Below are positions 40,513 to 49,601 of a stretch of DNA of 50,829 bases, piece by piece. Numbering within the stretch: position 1 is the stretch's first letter; the number at the start of each line of letters is the position of its first letter. This DNA comes from Mediterraneibacter catenae. GTDB lineage: Bacteria; Bacillota; Clostridia; Lachnospirales; Lachnospiraceae. Position numbers and translations under genes: made by a program. The notes under the pieces are model-generated. The model did not search any database. It saw only the letters and a list, made by a program, of their open reading frames with translations, and was not told where the DNA came from. The stretch spans positions 1 to 50,829 of the forward strand of contig NZ_VMSO01000017.1 of the NCBI RefSeq assembly GCF_008691045.1, given 5' to 3'.

Positions 40513-41265
40513 ATGCAGCAGTTTTTTGCAGATCCGTCATGGATCAGGGATGGAAAGGTATATCTCCGGGGATCTGACGTGAATCATATCAAAAATGTTC
40601 TGAGGATGAGAACAGGAGAAGATGTCCGCGTCAGTGACGGGAGCGGGAGTGTCTATCTGTGCTGTATAAGTGCCTATGAGGAAGGCGCCGCGGTACTGGA
40701 CATTTTGAAAGAACTGGATTCGGAAGCAGAACTTCCTTCACAGATCACACTTTTTCAGGGACTGCCGAAGGGAGATAAGATGGACTGGATCGTACAGAAA
40801 GCAGTCGAACTCGGGGTGTACAGTATTGTCCCGTTTTCGGCAAAACGTTCGATCGTAAAGCTGGATGAGAAGAAGGCCAGGAAAAGACAGGAACGCTGGC
40901 AGGCGATCGCCAAAGGAGCCGCTGAGCAGTCCGGACGCAGCCGGATTCCTGAAGTGCAGCCGGTAAAGAGCTTTGCAGAAGCTCTTGATGCGGCATCTGG
41001 TCTGGACCTTGTCATGATTCCCTATGAACTGGAAGAAGGCATGGAAAGGACGGTACAGGTGATAGAAAATATCATGCCGGGACAGTCCATCGGCATCTTT
41101 ATCGGGCCGGAGGGCGGCTTCGAAGAGGAGGAAGTCGAACAGGCAAAATCGACAGGCGCAGAGCCGGTCTCCCTCGGAAAGCGTATCCTGCGCACGGAGA
41201 CTGCGGGATTGACAACGCTCTCGATCCTCATGTATCATCTGGAGAGCAGAAATCATAATTTATAA
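40513..41265 (+). CDS. rsmE: 16S rRNA m3U1498 methyltransferase RsmE
   Basis: A 250-residue SPOUT-class methyltransferase acting on U1498 of 16S rRNA. The N-terminal PUA-like domain opens MQQFFADPSWI; the SPOUT part carries LPKGDKMDWIVQKAVELGV, FIGPEGGFEEEEVE and the knot region LGKRILRTETA. ATG 40513 follows AGGAGAGG; the longer frame from 40465 overlaps prmA and is unlikely. The gene lies 17 bp after prmA. Confidence 0.95.
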   Translation: MQQFFADPSWIRDGKVYLRGSDVNHIKNVLRMRTGEDVRVSDGSGSVYLCCISAYEEGAAVLDILKELDSEAELPSQITLFQGLPKGDKMDWIVQKAVELGVYSIVPFSAKRSIVKLDEKKARKRQERWQAIAKGAAEQSGRSRIPEVQPVKSFAEALDAASGLDLVMIPYELEEGMERTVQVIENIMPGQSIGIFIGPEGGFEEEEVEQAKSTGAEPVSLGKRILRTETAGLTTLSILMYHLESRNHNL

Positions 41266-41293
41266 GTAAGAATAGTGTAAAGGAAAGAAAGCA

Positions 41294-42451
41294 ATGGAAG
41301 TTTATCTGGATAATTCCGCTACGACCATGTGTTATCCGGAAGTAGGGGAATTAGTATATAAAGTGATGTGCCGCGATTATGGCAATCCGTCCTCCATGCA
41401 CAGAAAAGGCGTGCAGGCGGAGCATTATATCCGGGAGTCGAAAGAGACAATAGCAAAGCTTCTGAAAGTCAATGCAAAAGAGATCTTTTTCACGTCCGGC
41501 GGCACGGAGAGCGACAATCTGGCATTGATCGGCTGTGCGCGGGCGAACAGAAGAAATGGAAATCATCTGATCACGTCTTCGATCGAGCATCCGGCGATTT
41601 TAAATACAATGCGTTATCTGGAAGAGGAAGAAGGCTTCCGGGTGACATATCTTCCGGTGGATGCAAAAGGGAAGATTAAGCTCGAAGCGCTCAGAGAGGC
41701 TCTCTGTCCGGAGACGATCCTCGTGTCAGTCATGTATGTAAACAATGAGGTAGGGACGGTCCAGCCTGTGCAGGAGGCGGCACAGATCGTGAAAGCCTAT
41801 AAGCCGTCGATCCTTTTCCACACGGATGCTGTGCAGGGATACGGAAAATACCGTATCTGGCCGAAGCGGATGGGGATCGATCTTCTGACGGCAAGCGGAC
41901 ACAAGATCCATGGCCCGAAGGGAATAGGATTTCTCTATATTGACAGCAAAGTAAAGATAAGACCTGTCATGTTCGGCGGAGAACAACAGCAAAATATCCG
42001 TTCAGGTACGGAGAATGTACCGGGGATCGCAGGCATCGGTCTTGCGTCTAGGATGATCTATCAGGATCTGGAGATAAAGACAGCATTGATGCGGGAACTG
42101 AAAAGCAGGTTCATCGAGGGCATATCCGGAATCGAGAACACGACCGTACATGGCTTTACAGACGAAGGAAGCGCTCCGCATATCATCAGTCTCGGAGTGG
42201 CAGGTGTACGGAGCGAAGTTCTCCTCCATGCGCTTGAAGATAAAGGAATTTATGTGTCTTCAGGGTCAGCGTGCTCATCAAATCACCCGGCGGTGAGCGG
42301 AGTGCTCAAAGGAATCGGAGCTCCAAGGGAATACCTGGATGCGACGCTGCGGTTCAGCATGTCGGAATTTACGACCAAAGAAGAAATTGACTATACGCTG
42401 GAAACACTATATAATTGTATACCGATGCTTAGAAGATATACACGGCACTGA
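41294..42451 (+). CDS. Cysteine desulfurase, NifS/IscS type, partner of ThiI
   Basis: A 385-residue PLP enzyme that takes sulfur from cysteine. The PLP lysine is K204 in ASGHKIHGPKG, and the sulfur-carrying Cys is C327 in SSGSACSS. HTDAVQGYGK holds the conserved PLP-contacting Asp and Gln. It is followed 44 bp later by thiI, the arrangement known from Bacillus nifZ-thiI, where the desulfurase supplies sulfur for 4-thiouridine in tRNA. A general Fe-S cluster role is less likely because no iscU or sufU is beside it. Confidence 0.93.
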   Translation: MEVYLDNSATTMCYPEVGELVYKVMCRDYGNPSSMHRKGVQAEHYIRESKETIAKLLKVNAKEIFFTSGGTESDNLALIGCARANRRNGNHLITSSIEHPAILNTMRYLEEEEGFRVTYLPVDAKGKIKLEALREALCPETILVSVMYVNNEVGTVQPVQEAAQIVKAYKPSILFHTDAVQGYGKYRIWPKRMGIDLLTASGHKIHGPKGIGFLYIDSKVKIRPVMFGGEQQQNIRSGTENVPGIAGIGLASRMIYQDLEIKTALMRELKSRFIEGISGIENTTVHGFTDEGSAPHIISLGVAGVRSEVLLHALEDKGIYVSSGSACSSNHPAVSGVLKGIGAPREYLDATLRFSMSEFTTKEEIDYTLETLYNCIPMLRRYTRH

Positions 42452-42495
42452 TGCGGGAACTGTACGCAGGGAGAGTGTAAACAAAGGAGAGAAAT

Positions 42496-43686
42496 ATGAC
42501 ATTTCATTCATTTTTGATCAAGTACGGTGAGATAGGGATAAAAGGAAAAAACCGCTACATGTTTGAAGATGCCCTTGTGCGTCAGATCAGATATGCGTTA
42601 AAAGATGTGGACGGAGAGTTTATTGTGCACAAATGCCACGGCAGAGTATATGTGGACTGTGAGGGCGAATACGATTACGAAGAGACAGTGGAGAGCCTGA
42701 AGAAGGTGTTCGGAATCGTAGGAATCTGCCCTGTCGTGAGAAAACCGGTCAAGGAGATCGAAGAACTGAAAAAAGATATTGTGGCATATGTGGGACCGAT
42801 GTATCCTGAGGGGGATAAGACGTTTAAGGTAGAGGCGAGACGCGCCAACAAACGCTATCCCATGAATTCCATGGAAATCAACTGCGAACTGGGAGAAGCA
42901 GTCCTCGATGCGTACCCGGGGATGAAAGTGGATGTGCATCATCCTGATATCAGGCTGAATGTGGAGATCCGCGAGGAGGTATATATATATTCCGAGATCA
43001 TTCCGGGTCCGGGGGGCATGCCGGTAGGGACAAACGGCAGTGCGATGCTGCTCTTATCCGGCGGTATCGACAGCCCTGTGGCAGGTTATATGATCGCTAA
43101 GAGAGGCGTGGAGATCGAGGCTGTTTATTTCCATGCGCCGCCGTACACGAGCGAGCGGGCAAAAGAGAAAGTAGTCGATCTTGCCAGATATGTATCAGCT
43201 TATGCAGGGCCGATCAAACTCCATATCGTGAACTTTACGGACATCCAGCTCTATATCTATGAGAAATGCCCGCACGATGAACTGACGATCATCATGCGCA
43301 GATATATGATGCGGATTGCCGAGCATTTTGCAAAGAAAGACGGGTGTCTGGGGCTGATCACGGGAGAGAGTATTGGTCAGGTGGCGAGCCAGACTATGCA
43401 GAGCCTTGCCGCGACTAATGCAGTATGTACTCTGCCGGTTTACCGTCCGCTGATCGGATTTGATAAGAAAGAGATCGTAGAAATATCAGAAAAGATCGAT
43501 ACCTATGAAACTTCTATCCTGCCGTATGAAGACTGCTGTACGATCTTTGTGGCAAAACATCCGGTGACAAAACCGAATGTGGAACGGATTGCAAAGTCAG
43601 AGCTGAATCTGGCAGAGAAAATCGATGAGCTTGTACAGACAGCTATAGAGACAATGGAAGTGATCACCGTAGCATACGGAGAGTGA
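42496..43686 (+). CDS. thiI: tRNA 4-thiouridine synthase ThiI (no rhodanese domain)
   Basis: A 396-residue tRNA sulfurtransferase. Order of domains: N-terminal ferredoxin-like and THUMP regions (about 1-165) that bind tRNA, then the ATP-pyrophosphatase domain (about 170-396) with LLSGGIDSPVAGYM as PP-loop. The C-terminal rhodanese domain of the enterobacterial protein is absent, so it should take sulfur directly from the desulfurase next door. A Cys pair (EDCCTIF) is near residue 350. AAAGGAGAG precedes the ATG. Confidence 0.96.
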   Translation: MTFHSFLIKYGEIGIKGKNRYMFEDALVRQIRYALKDVDGEFIVHKCHGRVYVDCEGEYDYEETVESLKKVFGIVGICPVVRKPVKEIEELKKDIVAYVGPMYPEGDKTFKVEARRANKRYPMNSMEINCELGEAVLDAYPGMKVDVHHPDIRLNVEIREEVYIYSEIIPGPGGMPVGTNGSAMLLLSGGIDSPVAGYMIAKRGVEIEAVYFHAPPYTSERAKEKVVDLARYVSAYAGPIKLHIVNFTDIQLYIYEKCPHDELTIIMRRYMMRIAEHFAKKDGCLGLITGESIGQVASQTMQSLAATNAVCTLPVYRPLIGFDKKEIVEISEKIDTYETSILPYEDCCTIFVAKHPVTKPNVERIAKSELNLAEKIDELVQTAIETMEVITVAYGE

Positions 43687-43694
43687 TAAGGCTT

Positions 43695-43730
43695 GAATCT
43701 ATAGGGGGCGATGGCTTTCCCTATAGATTC
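43695..43730 (+). other. Perfect hairpin after thiI
   Basis: GAATCTATAGGG (43695-43706) pairs with CCCTATAGATTC (43719-43730) over 12 bp. No T-run follows, but the terminator 43741-43771 lies just behind it, so it may protect the 3' end of the mRNA. Confidence 0.7.
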
Positions 43731-43740
43731 TGCAGAATAT

Positions 43741-43771
43741 AAAAAGCTGCCTCGCAGCGAGACAGCTTTTT
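43741..43771. terminator. Bidirectional terminator between thiI and the Crh-like gene
   Basis: AAAAAGCTG (43741-43749) pairs with CAGCTTTTT (43763-43771); inside, CTCG pairs with CGAG. The A- and T-tracts allow it to work on either strand. Confidence 0.9.
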
Positions 43772-43791
43772 ATATACTGTAATTATTCTTA

Positions 43792-44025
43792 TTATTTGAT
43801 GATGTAAGCGTCCAGAGCTGCAAGGATGTCATCAACATTGCCGTCAGCGTGGATGTTCAGGTCGATCGGTTTGGAAAGATCAAGGCTGAAGATTCCCATG
43901 ATTGATTTGGCATCTATAACATATCTTCCGGATACTAAATCAAAGTCATTGTCATACTTTGTGATCTCGTTTACAAAAGATTTTACTTTGTCGATTGAGT
44001 TTAATGAAATCTGTACGGTTTTCAT
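43792..44025 (-). CDS. Crh-like HPr-family protein, Ser46 motif present, His15 absent
   Basis: A 77-residue HPr-fold protein. The stretch DAKSIMGIFSLD matches the Ser46 region of Firmicute HPr (S41 here, the chain being five residues shorter at the N terminus), so it could be phosphorylated by HPr kinase and bind CcpA. At the position of the active-site His there is Ser10, and the GxHARPA motif is missing, so it cannot take part in sugar phosphotransfer. This is the Crh pattern known in Bacillus, although there Crh has Gln in place of His. An AAGGAGGGA site precedes the ATG. It is transcribed alone, opposite to its neighbours. Confidence 0.85.
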   Translation of the reverse strand: MKTVQISLNSIDKVKSFVNEITKYDNDFDLVSGRYVIDAKSIMGIFSLDLSKPIDLNIHADGNVDDILAALDAYIIK

Positions 44026-44062
44026 TTTAAATAGTCCCTCCTTGAATCATACAATAAAGTAA

Positions 44063-44110
44063 GGCTTTATGCCTTATGTATATTCTACGGGATGCATCAG
44101 GAAAAGTCAA
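44063..44110 (-). promoter_or_regulatory. Promoter of the Crh-like gene, with a palindrome at the start site
   Basis: On the minus strand TTGACT (44105-44110) and TAGAAT (44082-44087) have a 17-bp spacer. TAAGGC/GCCTTA, an inverted repeat with a short AT centre (about 44061-44077), covers the likely start site and could be an operator. The -35 lies about 30 bp from the mtaB start on the other strand. Confidence 0.65.
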
Positions 44111-44141
44111 GAAACAAGAGGAAAAAAAGAGGTAAATAATT

Positions 44142-45473
44142 ATGAAAAAAGCAGCGCTGCACAACCTGGGCTGTAAGGTAAATGCATACGAAACAGAGGC
44201 CATGCAGGAGATGCTCGAAAAGGCCGGTTATGAGATTGTTCCCTTTAAGGAAGGAGCCGATATATACATCATCAACACCTGTACGGTGACTAATATCGCG
44301 GACCGGAAATCCCGGCAGATGCTTCACCGGGCAAGAAAGATGAATCCGGATGCCATTGTGGTGGCAGCAGGATGCTATGTCCAGGCCCAGGAGGGAAAAG
44401 AAATCGATCCCTGTATTGATATCGTGCTGGGAAATAACCACAAAAAGGATCTCATAAAGATTTTGGAAGAGTATAGTGCAGCGGAAAGCACCGGCGATGA
44501 AAAGACAGAAGACGGACAGGAGACACGCTGTGCTGTAGCAGAGATCGAAGATATCAATAAGACACATGAGTATGAGACTCTGCATCTGACGAGACCGGGA
44601 GATCATACGCGGGCATATATCAAAGTACAGGACGGATGCAACCAGTTCTGTACATATTGTATCATCCCGTATGCCAGAGGGAGGGTGCGCAGCAGACGGC
44701 CGGAGGATGTGGTCGGGGAAGTGAAAAATCTGGCCGCCAACGGATATCAGGAAATTGTGCTGACAGGAATTCATCTGAGTTCTTACGGAATCGATTTTGA
44801 CGGTGAGAGACACCTCCTCGATCTGATACGCTCTGTACACGAGGTGGATGGTATTACGAGAATCCGGCTCGGATCACTGGAACCGGGGATTATAACGGAA
44901 GAGTTTGCACGGGAACTGAGTCAGATACCGAAGATCTGCCCGCATTTTCATCTCTCGCTCCAGAGCGGATGTGACGCCACCCTGAAGAGGATGAACCGCA
45001 GATATACAAGTGCAGAGTATTATGAAAAATGCTGTATTCTGAGAAAGTATTTTGAGCATCCTGCGCTTACGACAGATGTGATCGTCGGATTTCCCGGCGA
45101 GACTGAAGAGGAGTTCAGGGAGTCCCTTGCATTTGTTGATAAGGTAGATTTTTATGAAACCCATATTTTTAAATATTCGAGACGCGAAGGGACAAAAGCG
45201 GCACGGATGGACGGGCAGATCGATGAACAGGTCAAGGCTGCAAGAAGCGCTGAAATGATCGCGCTTGGAGAGCGGAAAAGAAAAGCCTATGAACAGAGTT
45301 TCATCGGAAAAACAGTAGAGGTGCTTGTAGAAGAAGATGCGCAGCTGGACGGAAAAGACGTTCAGGTCGGTCATACAAAAGAGTATATAAAGATTGCGCT
45401 GCAATCTGAAGAAAACTTAAAAAATACTATCGTCAAAGTCCGAATTGAAAATGCTTCACAAATTATGCATTGA
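44142..45473 (+). CDS. mtaB: tRNA t6A37 methylthiotransferase MtaB
   Basis: A 443-residue radical SAM methylthiotransferase that adds a methylthio group to t6A37 of tRNA. The N-terminal UPF0004 domain has its three cluster cysteines (LGCKVN at C11, NTCTVT, AAGCYVQ), the radical SAM motif is [15 protein letters not shown], and a TRAM-like RNA-binding domain ends the protein. The LGCKVNAYE start distinguishes MtaB from MiaB and RimO. In Bacillus the same gene (yqeV) follows prmA-rsmE; here the desulfurase, thiI and the Crh-like gene lie between. Confidence 0.95.
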   Translation: MKKAALHNLGCKVNAYETEAMQEMLEKAGYEIVPFKEGADIYIINTCTVTNIADRKSRQMLHRARKMNPDAIVVAAGCYVQAQEGKEIDPCIDIVLGNNHKKDLIKILEEYSAAESTGDEKTEDGQETRCAVAEIEDINKTHEYETLHLTRPGDHTRAYIKVQDGCNQFCTYCIIPYARGRVRSRRPEDVVGEVKNLAANGYQEIVLTGIHLSSYGIDFDGERHLLDLIRSVHEVDGITRIRLGSLEPGIITEEFARELSQIPKICPHFHLSLQSGCDATLKRMNRRYTSAEYYEKCCILRKYFEHPALTTDVIVGFPGETEEEFRESLAFVDKVDFYETHIFKYSRREGTKAARMDGQIDEQVKAARSAEMIALGERKRKAYEQSFIGKTVEVLVEEDAQLDGKDVQVGHTKEYIKIALQSEENLKNTIVKVRIENASQIMH

Positions 45474-45550
45474 ATTTTGTGAGGGATTATATTATTATTG
45501 TAAATAGGGATTTTATGTTATTGGATAATACTTTGAAGGAGGAAGATACG

Positions 45551-45814
45551 ATGAGTGATCTTAGCAATACACAATTCTTTCAGGTAGAGCCAGGACCGCA
45601 GATCTCGGCAAAAGATATCCTTGAGATCGTGTTTAAGGCTCTGAAGGAAAAAGGATACAATCCGGTCAACCAGATCGTCGGATATATTATGTCAGGTGAT
45701 CCTACCTATATTACCAGTTACAACGGGGCAAGAAGCCTTGTGATGAAAGTAGAAAGAGATGAACTGGTCGAGGAACTTCTAAAAGCGTATATCGAACATA
45801 ATTCATGGGAATAA
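45551..45814 (+). CDS. ireB: IreB-family regulatory phosphoprotein
   Basis: An 87-residue protein of the IreB (UPF0297/YrzL) family. In Enterococcus it is a substrate of the Ser/Thr kinase IreK and affects cell-wall stress and cephalosporin tolerance. [34 protein letters not shown] is the conserved block, and Thr residues near the N terminus (SDLSNTQFF) are the likely phosphorylation region. ATG 45551 follows AAGGAGG; the longer frame from 45470 begins inside mtaB. The kinase is not in the window. The following genes match the Bacillus yrzL-yrrK-yrzB order. Confidence 0.93.
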   Translation: MSDLSNTQFFQVEPGPQISAKDILEIVFKALKEKGYNPVNQIVGYIMSGDPTYITSYNGARSLVMKVERDELVEELLKAYIEHNSWE

Positions 45815-45823
45815 TCTGTTATT

Positions 45824-46267
45824 ATGAGAATTATGGGACTTGACTATGGGACGAAGACCGTCGGGGTTGCGATCAGTGATCCGCTCGGACTTACAGCCCA
45901 GGCAATTGAAACGATCAGCCGTAAAGAGGAAAACAAACTGAGAAGGACCTGTGCCCGTATCGAGGAACTGATCAGTGAATATAGTGTGGAGAAGATCGTG
46001 CTTGGTTTTCCGAAACATATGAACAATGATATCGGTGAGCGGGCAGAAAAGTCGCTGGAATTTAAGGACATGCTTCACAGGAGGACAGGACTTGAAGTCA
46101 TCATGTGGGATGAGCGACTTACTACTGTAGAGGCAGAGAGAACTCTGATTGAGAGCGGAGTCAGACGGGAAAACCGTAAAAAGCATATCGATCAGATAGC
46201 GGCAGTTTTTATCCTGCAGGGGTATCTGGACCATCTGCATATAAGATCAGATATGGCATCTGAATAA
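45824..46267 (+). CDS. ruvX: RuvX/YqgF-family Holliday junction resolvase-like nuclease
   Basis: A 147-residue RNase H-fold protein. The metal-binding Asp of the first strand is in [31 protein letters not shown] and the [10 protein letters not shown] motif complete the YqgF pattern. Members act in rRNA processing or recombination; the two roles cannot be separated by sequence. It begins 9 bp after ireB. Confidence 0.95.
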   Translation: MRIMGLDYGTKTVGVAISDPLGLTAQAIETISRKEENKLRRTCARIEELISEYSVEKIVLGFPKHMNNDIGERAEKSLEFKDMLHRRTGLEVIMWDERLTTVEAERTLIESGVRRENRKKHIDQIAAVFILQGYLDHLHIRSDMASE

Positions 46268-46315
46268 GATGGAAGATCATTCTGAGCAGGAGAATGAAGA
46301 TAAGGGGCATATTTT

Positions 46316-46576
46316 ATGGAAAAAGTAAGATTTGCTTTTGCAGATGGAAACGGGGAAGACGAATTTTTTGTACTTGAAGAGACAATGATCAATGGAAGTG
46401 AGTACATACTCGTTACAGATTCCGAAGATGACGACGCGGAATGCCTGATCCTGAAAGAAACAGGAAAGAAGGGAGAAGGAGAGTGCGTCTATGAAATCGT
46501 CGAAGACGAGACAGAGCTTCTGGCAGTTTCGAAAGTATTTGAAGAGCTGCTAGAGGACGTAAATATAGAAATGTAA
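46316..46576 (+). CDS. DUF1292 family protein (YrzB-like)
   Basis: An 86-residue acidic protein with the DUF1292 layout: a DEFFVLEETMINGSEYILVTDS strand region followed by an acidic segment and a C-terminal DETELLAVSKVFEELLED helix. Its function is unknown. Its place after ireB-ruvX is conserved across Firmicutes, which supports the call. No catalytic motif is seen. Confidence 0.9.
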   Translation: MEKVRFAFADGNGEDEFFVLEETMINGSEYILVTDSEDDDAECLILKETGKKGEGECVYEIVEDETELLAVSKVFEELLEDVNIEM

Positions 46577-46632
46577 GGCATTTTCGGCCTTTACAATAGA
46601 TCTATTTACTGCGGGGAGACGAAAGAACGCGG

Positions 46633-47097
46633 ATGGAACAGCAGAGAAAAACAGAGGATCTGCTTAAGCAGAGACTGAAAGAAAAAGGACTGAAAGTTAC
46701 GCACCAGCGTATCCTTGTCCTTACAGTGCTTGAGCAGAACAGCGGCATGCATATGACTGCGGAGGACATTTACGAGCTGGTGTCACAGGATTACCCTGAT
46801 ATTGGTCTGGCTACAGTATATCGTACACTGCAGCTTCTCTGGGACATGCAGCTTGTAGACAGGATTAATCTTGATGATGGATGTGTACGATACGAGATCG
46901 GTCACCTGTTAAGAGGTGATGCGCAGCATAATCATCATCATCTGATTTGCAGGAAATGTAATAAAGTAATTCCTTTTACGGATGATCTTCTGGATGATCT
47001 GGAACATCATATTGAAGAGGTAACAGGATTTCACGTTCTGGATCACGAACTGAAGTTCTACGGTTTCTGCAGAGATTGCATGGAAAAAGAGAATTAA
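46633..47097 (+). CDS. Fur-family metal-dependent regulator
   Basis: A 154-residue Fur-superfamily protein. The N-terminal winged helix has VTHQRILVLTVLEQ and IGLATVYRTLQLL; the C-terminal domain has HNHHHLICRKCNKVI, HVLDHELKFYGFCRDC, with two CxxC pairs that form a structural zinc site. The metal sensed cannot be decided: Fur (iron), Zur (zinc) and PerR (peroxide) share these motifs, though the His-rich HNHHH is common in Fur and PerR. The start is preceded by GGGGAGACG. A short hairpin lies upstream, with no obvious Fur box. Confidence 0.92.
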   Translation: MEQQRKTEDLLKQRLKEKGLKVTHQRILVLTVLEQNSGMHMTAEDIYELVSQDYPDIGLATVYRTLQLLWDMQLVDRINLDDGCVRYEIGHLLRGDAQHNHHHLICRKCNKVIPFTDDLLDDLEHHIEEVTGFHVLDHELKFYGFCRDCMEKEN

Positions 47098-47189
47098 CTG
47101 TCTTTTGAGAAAGCAGCCTGGATATACTGCTGTTCTTTTTGCGCCCGAAAGTAATGTGATACATAAAACATAATGGAGGTGCTTATTTA

Positions 47190-48860
47190 TTGAAAAAAGA
47201 GAAAAAAGGAAAATTGCGTATCATACCTCTGGGGGGATTAGAACAGATCGGTATGAATATCACTGCCTTTGAGTATGAGGACAGTATTGTTGTAGTGGAC
47301 TGCGGTCTGGCCTTTCCGGAGGATGACATGCTGGGGATCGATCTCGTGATTCCGGATGTGACTTATTTAAAGGACAACGCGTCCAAGGTAAAAGGATTTG
47401 TGATCACCCATGGTCATGAGGATCATATCGGTGCTCTGCCATATGTATTAAAAGAAATCAATCTTCCGATCTATACAACGAAACTTACCATGGGAATCAT
47501 CGAGAATAAACTGAAGGAACACAATCTTCTGCGCAGCACAAAGCGCAAAGTTGTTCAGCATGGTCAGTCTATCAATCTGGGCAAGTTCAGGATTGAGTTT
47601 ATTAAGACAAACCACAGTATTCAGGATGCATCCGCACTGGCGATCTATTCGCCTGCCGGAGTTGTCGTACACACCGGAGACTTTAAGGTGGATTATACAC
47701 CGGTGTTCGGGGACGCCATCGATCTCCAGAGATTTGCAGAGATCGGAAAGAAAGGCGTGCTTGCGCTGATGTCCGACAGTACAAATGCGGAGAGAAAAGG
47801 ATTTACGCAGTCTGAGAGGACTGTCGGTATCACATTTGACCACATTTTTGCAGAGCATCAGAACACAAGGCTGATCATTGCTACATTTGCATCAAATGTG
47901 GACCGCGTCCAGCAGATCATCAACTCGGCATACAAATACAAAAGAAAAGTAGTTGTAGAAGGCCGGAGTATGGTCAACATCATTTCCACGGCATCTGAGC
48001 TGGGCTATCTGAATGTGCCTGAAAACACACTGATAGAGATCGATGAGATGAAGAATTATCCGCCTGAGAAGATGGTGCTTATCACAACCGGCAGTCAGGG
48101 CGAATCCATGGCCGCACTTTCCAGAATGGCGGCTGATGTCCACCGCAAGGTGACGATTCAGCCAAATGACACGATTATCTTCAGCTCTAACCCGATCCCG
48201 GGAAATGAGAAATCAGTATCCCGCGTGATCAATGAGCTTTCCGCTAAAGGCGCGGAAGTTATCTTTCAGGATACCCATGTGTCGGGCCATGCCTGCCAGG
48301 AAGAGTTGAAACTGATCTACTCTCTTGTAAAACCGAAGTATGCGATCCCGGTGCATGGTGAATACCGTCACCTGAAAGCAAACGCCGAGGTGGCAAAATC
48401 TCTCGGGATCCCGAAACAGAATGTATTTATCATCCAGTCCGGAGATGTGCTGGAACTCGACGATGAGTCGGCGAGAGTTGTGGACAAAGTACACACAGGA
48501 GCAGTACTTGTGGACGGACTCGGAGTCGGAGATGTGGGAAATATCGTGCTCAGAGACCGCCAGCACCTGGCGGAGGACGGCATTATCATCGTGGTCCTTA
48601 CACTGGAACGCAGGACGAACCGGCTGCTTGCAGGACCGGATATCGTGTCCCGCGGTTTCGTCTATGTCAGAGAGTCGGAACAGCTTATGGAGGATGCGCG
48701 AAAGGCAGTGTCAGATGCACTTGACAAATGCCTGAGCGGACGCCATACAGACTGGAACAAGATCAAACTTACGATCCGTGACGCGATGAATGATTATATC
48801 TGGAAGAAGACGAAGAGAAGACCGATGGTGATTCCGATCATCATGGATGTAGATGTATAA
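47190..48860 (+). CDS. Ribonuclease J, TTG start
   Basis: A 556-residue beta-CASP metallo-beta-lactamase ribonuclease involved in mRNA decay and rRNA maturation. The metal motif is HGHEDHIG (about residue 74), followed by HTGDFKVD; the beta-CASP domain has ATFASNVDRVQQI and TTGSQGE; and VHGEYRHLKANAEVA is the C-terminal motif typical of RNase J. The start is TTG at 47190, 9 nt after GGAGGT; no ATG at the N terminus fits. The RnjA/RnjB choice is open. It lies 92 bp after fur. Confidence 0.95.
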   Translation: MKKEKKGKLRIIPLGGLEQIGMNITAFEYEDSIVVVDCGLAFPEDDMLGIDLVIPDVTYLKDNASKVKGFVITHGHEDHIGALPYVLKEINLPIYTTKLTMGIIENKLKEHNLLRSTKRKVVQHGQSINLGKFRIEFIKTNHSIQDASALAIYSPAGVVVHTGDFKVDYTPVFGDAIDLQRFAEIGKKGVLALMSDSTNAERKGFTQSERTVGITFDHIFAEHQNTRLIIATFASNVDRVQQIINSAYKYKRKVVVEGRSMVNIISTASELGYLNVPENTLIEIDEMKNYPPEKMVLITTGSQGESMAALSRMAADVHRKVTIQPNDTIIFSSNPIPGNEKSVSRVINELSAKGAEVIFQDTHVSGHACQEELKLIYSLVKPKYAIPVHGEYRHLKANAEVAKSLGIPKQNVFIIQSGDVLELDDESARVVDKVHTGAVLVDGLGVGDVGNIVLRDRQHLAEDGIIIVVLTLERRTNRLLAGPDIVSRGFVYVRESEQLMEDARKAVSDALDKCLSGRHTDWNKIKLTIRDAMNDYIWKKTKRRPMVIPIIMDVDV

Positions 48861-48894
48861 TGCCGCAAAGGCGCAGAAAAATATGGAAACAGAT

Positions 48895-48926
48895 CAGATG
48901 CACAGGGCATGTTCCCTGTGCATCTG
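48895..48926. other. Perfect 13-bp hairpin after the RNase J gene
   Basis: CAGATGCACAGGG (48895-48907) pairs with CCCTGTGCATCTG (48914-48926) around a 6-nt loop. There is no T-run, and a new ribosome site follows 20 bp later, so it is probably an mRNA processing or stabilising structure between RNase J and the next gene. Confidence 0.75.
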
Positions 48927-48948
48927 TGTCGGATAAGGGTATGATTTT

Positions 48949-49599
48949 ATGATAGTAGATGAGCGTATTGTCACGTTTATCAATTCACTGGATACGAAGA
49001 ACAGTGAACTCCTGGAGAAGATCGAGAGCGAAGCCAGGGCGGCGGATGTGCCGATCATACGCAGGGAGATGCAGAGCTTTCTCAAGGTGCTGCTGATGTT
49101 GAAAAAGCCTGTGCAAGTCCTGGAAGTGGGAACTGCGGTAGGATTCTCGGCATTGCTGATGAGTGAAAATGTGCCGGAAGAGTGCCGGATCACAACGATT
49201 GAAAACTATGAAAAGAGAATTCCCATTGCCAGGGAGAACTTCCGGCGTGCGGAGAAGGAAAATCAGATCACGCTGCTCGAGGGTGACGCGGCAGAAGTGC
49301 TGAAAACACTGGACGGTCCCTATGATTTTATCTTCATGGATGCGGCAAAGGGACAGTATATCCATTATCTCCCGGACGTGCTCCGGCTCTTGTCTCCGGG
49401 CGGATGCCTTGTCTCAGACAACGTGATGCAGGACGGGGATGTGATCGAGTCGAGGTTTGCCGTAGAGCGCAGGGACCGGACGATCCATGCCAGGATGAGG
49501 GAATATCTCTATGAACTGAAACACAATGACAATCTTGTGACATCGATCATTCCGCTGGGAGACGGCGTCGCAGTGAGTATTAAACAGGAAAGGATATAA
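48949..49599 (+). CDS. trmR: O-methyltransferase, probably tRNA 5-hydroxyuridine methyltransferase TrmR
   Basis: A 216-residue class I SAM methyltransferase. Motif I is LEVGTAVGFSALLM (about residue 62), followed by TTIENYEKRIPIARENF and FIFMDAAKGQYIHYLP with the metal-binding Asp. The family covers catechol-type O-methyltransferases, but in Bacillus the homolog next to U32 peptidase genes (yrrM) methylates 5-hydroxyuridine at position 34 of tRNA. Here the U32 gene starts 2 bp after its stop, which favours that role. The small-molecule alternative cannot be fully excluded. Confidence 0.85.
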   Translation: MIVDERIVTFINSLDTKNSELLEKIESEARAADVPIIRREMQSFLKVLLMLKKPVQVLEVGTAVGFSALLMSENVPEECRITTIENYEKRIPIARENFRRAEKENQITLLEGDAAEVLKTLDGPYDFIFMDAAKGQYIHYLPDVLRLLSPGGCLVSDNVMQDGDVIESRFAVERRDRTIHARMREYLYELKHNDNLVTSIIPLGDGVAVSIKQERI

Positions 49600-49601
49600 A
49601 A

